Assembly (NCBI RefSeq): GCF_014697125.1 | Contig: NZ_JACJRG010000011.1 | Span: 124,001-188,000 of the forward strand | From: Anabaena minutissima FACHB-250 | Lineage (GTDB): Bacteria > Cyanobacteriota > Cyanobacteriia > Cyanobacteriales > Nostocaceae | Direction of reading: 5' to 3' | DNA: 64,000 bases | Shown: one piece after another, positions 60,385 to 64,000 of the stretch | Layout of the letters: the number at the start of each line of letters is the position of its first letter | Position numbering within the stretch: position 1 is the first letter of the stretch | Notes under the pieces: generated by a model | Seen by the model: only the letters and a program-made list of their open reading frames with translations | The model's database searches: none | What the model was told of the DNA's origin: nothing | Position numbers and translations under genes: made by a program

Positions 60385-60681
60385 ATGAGATTTTGTCAAT
60401 TTTGGTTAAACAGCTTCATTTTAGCTAGTCAATACAACCCGCCTCGGTTTGTAGAGTTAGTAATGTTGATGCTAGCGATCGCTATGTTAAGCGTTGCGAT
60501 CATTGTACCAGCCGAACCCTATTTAGTATTGGGCTTAAGTTTCGTCGTAGGTGCGGCTATTTCTATATTAGTGCGAGAAGCGATCGCGCCTTCACCTCAA
60601 ACCAGACTCACCCAACTCACCGCAATATTATTACTCCTCATCAGTTTCTACGGTTTCGCCGACTTAATCAACACTCTTTAA
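60385..60681 (+). CDS. Small membrane protein, function unknown
   Basis: 98 codons from ATG. Three hydrophobic segments (about 25-43, 46-66 and 79-97) suggest a compact membrane protein. VELVMLMLAIAMLSVAIIVPAEPYLVLGLSFVVGAAISILVREAIAPSPQTRLTQL has no motif I can name. It is on the chlI strand, 152 bases downstream and convergent with the nucleotidyltransferase gene (9-base gap). It may be co-transcribed with chlI, but the repeat between them makes this uncertain. Confidence 0.55.
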   Translation: MRFCQFWLNSFILASQYNPPRFVELVMLMLAIAMLSVAIIVPAEPYLVLGLSFVVGAAISILVREAIAPSPQTRLTQLTAILLLLISFYGFADLINTL

Positions 60682-60690
60682 TGATAACTG

Positions 60691-61791
60691 TTAACCCCAC
60701 CCTTCCATTTCCACTAGTTCCATACACAAATCATTAATTTGCTCTAAATCTGGTTGATGCGGTAAAGTTGATGTTGCATAGACAGATTCCATCTGAGCGA
60801 CTAAATCATCTGCCATTTGCATCACCTGTTCATAAGAATATTCACCCTTGAGAATCGCTTTTAAATCCTCAACATCACCTGCTATTCTCCTATCTACAAT
60901 TACTTTTCCTGTTTGCAATATTTCTAACCCACTGCGTAGCAATCTAATGCAGTGCATTCCATGTTTGAGGTCGAAACCGGATTTTCTTTCCATTTCCGCC
61001 CTAGCCGGATTTCTATTTTCTTGCCATGATATATAAGCCTTCCATTCTCTTAAGGCTATTTGATAATTTTGACTTTTTTGTAATAAGCGAATAAAATCTT
61101 TCCGACTATTGGTTAAGTTCCGGGTATAATCTAAAACTTCATCAGGCAAAGTGTACTGTTTTAGCACACCTTTAAAATCAATATCAGCCGTGAGTAATTT
61201 ATATAATTCTTCAGCTTCTTCTAAAAATTCTATTCTGCCCCTAATCAAGATATAAAGATACTCTAAAAAAGCATTTAATTCATCTTTAATTAAAGGTTCT
61301 TCATTTTCTATACCAAAATCAGATGGTAGTGGTTTCTTTTGTGGCGGATGTAATAACCACTTACGATGAGTTTCCATCTTTTTGATTTGAGCAAAAGCAT
61401 AGCCAGAATAAGTATGTTTAACTTTTTTGCTCAAGAATAATTTTTTATGCTTAATGAGATGCTGTCCAACAGATGTTAACACAGGATAGTTAGACAACCA
61501 CAGCAATTCTAAAACATTAGGATTAGCCCCTGCTAATAAATGAAGGACTTTCTTTAATTCATAGATAACGGTGTCTTTATTACCATCAATAAAAGGAAAA
61601 ATACCGGGTTCATCCCAACCAGTATCTTTTTGTTCTATGCGGTCAAACCCCAAATAATATCTTTTAGGTGCAATAAACACACCTCGAAAATCCCAATCAG
61701 ACTCAGGATGATTTAACCCATAGCCGTGACTACCTGCTAAACCAATGAAGATAGTTCTTTTTTCAACTTCAATTCTTTTCATATGAGCCAA
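60691..61791 (-). CDS. YcgL-type nucleotidyltransferase (Pol beta superfamily)
   Basis: 366 codons; the ATG at residue 4 (MKRIEVEK) may be the true start. IFIGLAGSHGYGLNHPESDWDFRGVFIA holds the nucleotidyltransferase pattern G20-S21...D32-x-D34, which binds Mg-nucleotide. ELKKVLHLLAGANPNVLELLWL is the next conserved block of this predicted family. The remaining helical region (about 100-366) probably recognises the substrate. Function unknown; such enzymes transfer nucleotides to RNA, proteins or small molecules. Near a methyltransferase and IS remnant, but no clear partner. Confidence 0.8.
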   Translation of the reverse strand: MAHMKRIEVEKRTIFIGLAGSHGYGLNHPESDWDFRGVFIAPKRYYLGFDRIEQKDTGWDEPGIFPFIDGNKDTVIYELKKVLHLLAGANPNVLELLWLSNYPVLTSVGQHLIKHKKLFLSKKVKHTYSGYAFAQIKKMETHRKWLLHPPQKKPLPSDFGIENEEPLIKDELNAFLEYLYILIRGRIEFLEEAEELYKLLTADIDFKGVLKQYTLPDEVLDYTRNLTNSRKDFIRLLQKSQNYQIALREWKAYISWQENRNPARAEMERKSGFDLKHGMHCIRLLRSGLEILQTGKVIVDRRIAGDVEDLKAILKGEYSYEQVMQMADDLVAQMESVYATSTLPHQPDLEQINDLCMELVEMEGWG

Positions 61792-61844
61792 TTAAAATAT
61801 AGTAATTTTATCTGACTAAAGGTGAACTGCCAATTAACGGTATT

Positions 61845-62119
61845 TACTATGTCAGCTTTTTTCCACTTTGGTTTTCCTCCGCGCCTGGGTTCTCCCAAAA
61901 TCCTTCCATACCTAGCTTTTCCCACTTATGCAAAACTTCTCGTACCGTTTTTGCTATCAAATGAAAGTGAGTCGCTATTTTCTCTACGTACCAACCATTT
62001 GCACTCAATTTAATCACTTCTGCTCTGTCTTTCACTTTCTGGGGTACATCTGCCGTTCTCAGGTTAAAAATAATTTTACCTTGTTCTGGAGTCAGAAAAA
62101 CTCTTAAACGGCTGCCCAT
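61845..62119 (-). pseudogene. IS630-family transposase remnant (N-terminal part, frameshifted)
   Basis: The first 80 residues follow the IS630 N-terminal helix-turn-helix domain: MGSRLRVFLTPEQGKIIFNLR, VKDRAEVIKLSANGWYVEKIATHFHLIAKTVREVLHKWEKLGMEGFWENPG. After WENPG the frame shifts: the alternative frame reads RGGKPKWKKADI, which continues the family consensus, while the original runs to a stop. The rest of the transposase, with the DDE core, is absent. The insertion element is thus dead. It lies just upstream of the methyltransferase gene on the other strand. Confidence 0.7.
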
Positions 62120-62288
62120 ATCCCTATTTCCTTGGTAGATACATTATTACGTATTTATTTATCTTTACACAGGTTTGTTTTTTCGCCTCGTTCTACTTAT
62201 TAGCGAGAAAAAATAGTCCGGAAATTTTAGAAACACTTACTTTTGTACTAGACAAGATACGTATATTCATCTACTCATTATATTCTGT

Positions 62289-62294
62289 TATAAT
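62289..62294 (+). promoter_or_regulatory. Candidate -10 box for the methyltransferase gene
   Basis: A perfect TATAAT, with TTCATC 17 bases upstream (62266-62271) as a weak -35, lies about 40 bases before the ATG at 62335. The 62120-62334 spacer is otherwise AT-rich and includes the IS630-leader motif at 62173-62198. Confidence 0.4.
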
Positions 62295-62334
62295 ATTTAA
62301 ATTAGTCGTTCAAGGAAATACTTTAAGATTTTTT

Positions 62335-64000
62335 ATGGGGGGGATTAAAACTCAAATTTGCTGATTTATTTGCTGGTATTGGAGGTTTTAGATTAGCTTT
62401 TGAAAAAGCTGACTATGATTGTGTATTCTCCTGCGAGATTAACGATGCTTGTCAACAGGTTTACTTGAATAATTTTGGAGACATACCCGCAAATGATATC
62501 AGAAAAATCGACAGATGGAATTTACCTTACTTTGATGTTTTAACAGCAGGGTTTCCTTGTCAACCTTTTAGTATTTGCGGCAGAAGAAAAGGTTTTCATG
62601 ACACTAGAAGTACTCTATTTTTTCATATTTGCGAAATTATTGAATATATTAATCCGCCTGTAGTTATTCTCGAAAATGTTAAGCATATATTACATCACGA
62701 TAAAGGTAGAACATTAGAAGTAATCTTATATTCTTTAGAAGATATGGGTTATGTAGTCAATTACGAAATACTTAACTCTAAGGATTTTGGCTTACCACAA
62801 AATAGAGAAAGAGTAGTATTTGTTGCTACGAAAAATCAAAAATTTGATTTTGGACTGCTCAAAAAAATTTATCCGTTCCCTAATCTAAAAGAATTTTTGT
62901 GTACTTCAGGAGAATTTGAATACTTAAATCCTCAAGAATACACAATGATAGATAATCCGAAGCAACAAGAATCAGGTTTAATTTTTGTAGGATATCGTAA
63001 TAAAAATATTTGGAAAACAGGTATTCGGCCAAACACAGAACATTTGTCCAGGGTTCATCATCAACCAAATAGAATCTATTCTATAGAAGGGGTACATCCA
63101 ACAATACCATCTCAAGAGACTTCAGGGCGATTTTTTATTTACATACCAGAAGAAAATGCAGTTAGGAAATTAACCATTAGAGAATGTTATAGAATTATGG
63201 GTTTTCCTGATAGTTTCAAAACCCATAGTAATCTAGCAGAGTGTTATAAGCAAATAGGCAATTCAGTCTCTATCCCAGTGATGTATGAACTTGCTAATCA
63301 AATTAAGAAACAAGTTTTTTACCATCAAGAGATAATGAATGAAGTGAGCAGTATTACACAAAGTTGTTATATCAAGCAATCTATTCAATTAGAAATTCCG
63401 TTTATGAACAATCATAGAGAAAAACTTATACAGATTTATCAAAGCACATCTGAATTTGAAATTAATCAAATTGAATTACCACAAAAATATCAAGATCATG
63501 TTGTAGAAATTGCCAAAAAATGCTTTGCAAGAAAAGCAATTTGTACGGTACTAATTACTCTTTTAGTACATAAAATTTTATATCCAACTCAAGATATTAG
63601 GTACCACCAAGCCGAAATGCCAAATGGTTTCTCTGGGAGGAGTATAGATACAAAGTACATTACTCCTACATTAACAGAGTTAGGCTTACCAGCAATGGCT
63701 GAAAGTGGTTGGTTAACTCGTTCTTTTGAGCAACCTTATCCTTACACATTAGATTATAACGGCAATATAAGTCCTAAACCTTTAAAAACCGCATTTCTCA
63801 ATATTATTGATTTTGTACAGACACATCCTGATAAATCAGAAGATGTATTAAAATTACTTCTTAAATTGATAAAATCAGCTAAGGATGCTAATGTAGTTGA
63901 AATTATTAAATTAACCAATCCAGAAAAGTTAGATATAAAAAGTTTAGTCAATGCTTTAGAGGAACATTTTAATTACAACTATAAAACTGATGGGGGTTCA
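62335..64000 (+). CDS. DNA (cytosine-5) methyltransferase, start frame interrupted at a G7 tract; 3' end beyond window
   Basis: The plus strand is open from 62327 to the window end in the frame carrying all cytosine-5 methyltransferase motifs: motif I FADLFAGIGGF (from about 62357), motif IV GFPCQPFS with the catalytic Cys at 62558-62560, motif VI LENVKH, motif VIII PQNRERVVF and motif X YKQIGNSVSIPV. No ATG, GTG or TTG in that frame precedes motif I. The only plausible ATG (62335) runs into seven G residues and is one base out of frame; with six G it would read MGGLKLKFADLF. After motif X about 230 further residues follow with no stop, including NGFSGRSIDTKYITPTL and LPAMAESGWLTRSFEQPYPY, which resemble type II restriction endonucleases. 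The gene continues past 64000. Confidence 0.85.

Overview
The window reads as chromosomal DNA of a filamentous, probably heterocyst-forming cyanobacterium of the Nostoc/Anabaena group. The evidence is the complete allophycocyanin core operon (apcE, apcA, apcB, apcC), magnesium chelatase chlI, ferredoxin-dependent glutamate synthase, an ATP synthase operon with the b/b' pair typical of phototrophs, very frequent GCGATCGC (HIP1) octamers, heptameric short tandem repeats (STRR), and many cyanobacteria-only protein families (DUF1815, DUF2839, Uma2). The species call is inference; no 16S gene is present.

Layout. 1-10 kb: a cut-off phosphomannose-isomerase-type cupin, a secreted phosphodiester-glycosidase protein, glsF, a polysaccharide deacetylase and two small inverted-repeat elements. 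10-17 kb: three polytopic glycosyltransferase-type membrane proteins, then dxr. 17-27 kb: a thioesterase, a CHAT-TPR lipoprotein, small cyanobacterial DUF proteins, a helicase-like protein with a degenerate P-loop, an M48 protease, a periplasmic LTxxQ-like protein, Uma2 and lysS. 27.5-31.5 kb: tmRNA followed by an accessory island of toxin-antitoxin modules, some intact (BrnT, ParDE) and some decayed (DUF433 pairs), and an orphan HsdR-N-like nuclease. 31.8-38.3 kb: the minus-strand ATP synthase operon (atp1, a, c, b', b, delta, alpha, gamma) with a clear terminator. 38.3-45 kb: a decayed methyltransferase and the apc operon. 45-48 kb: a divergent trio (2OG-Fe(II) oxygenase-like, SAM methyltransferase, heme-oxygenase-like diiron enzyme) that looks like a small uncharacterised biosynthetic cluster. 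48.4-50.4 kb: an H-NOX/histidine kinase nitric-oxide signalling pair. 50.6-57.8 kb: glycosyltransferases, an FHA/lipoprotein/membrane-protein operon and ftsW. 58-62 kb: a UPF0175/PIN pair, chlI, a nucleotidyltransferase and an IS630 remnant. 62.3 kb to the end: a cytosine-5 DNA methyltransferase that runs off the window.

Most notable observations. (1) The methyltransferase frame has no usable start codon. An ATG lies immediately before a run of seven G (ATG plus six further G) and is one base out of frame, so the gene could be switched by slippage in the G tract, or be a pseudogene. (2) Two 137-bp elements, 23 kb apart and in opposite orientation, have matching 18-bp terminal inverted repeats, and each is flanked by its own exact 10-bp target duplication: a MITE family. 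(3) The 45-48 kb enzyme trio shares a control region holding two strong hairpins. (4) The toxin-antitoxin island shows antitoxins that outlived their toxins. Several further inverted-repeat elements, possible small RNAs and operator-like palindromes are listed. All family names come from reading motifs by eye; no database search was possible.
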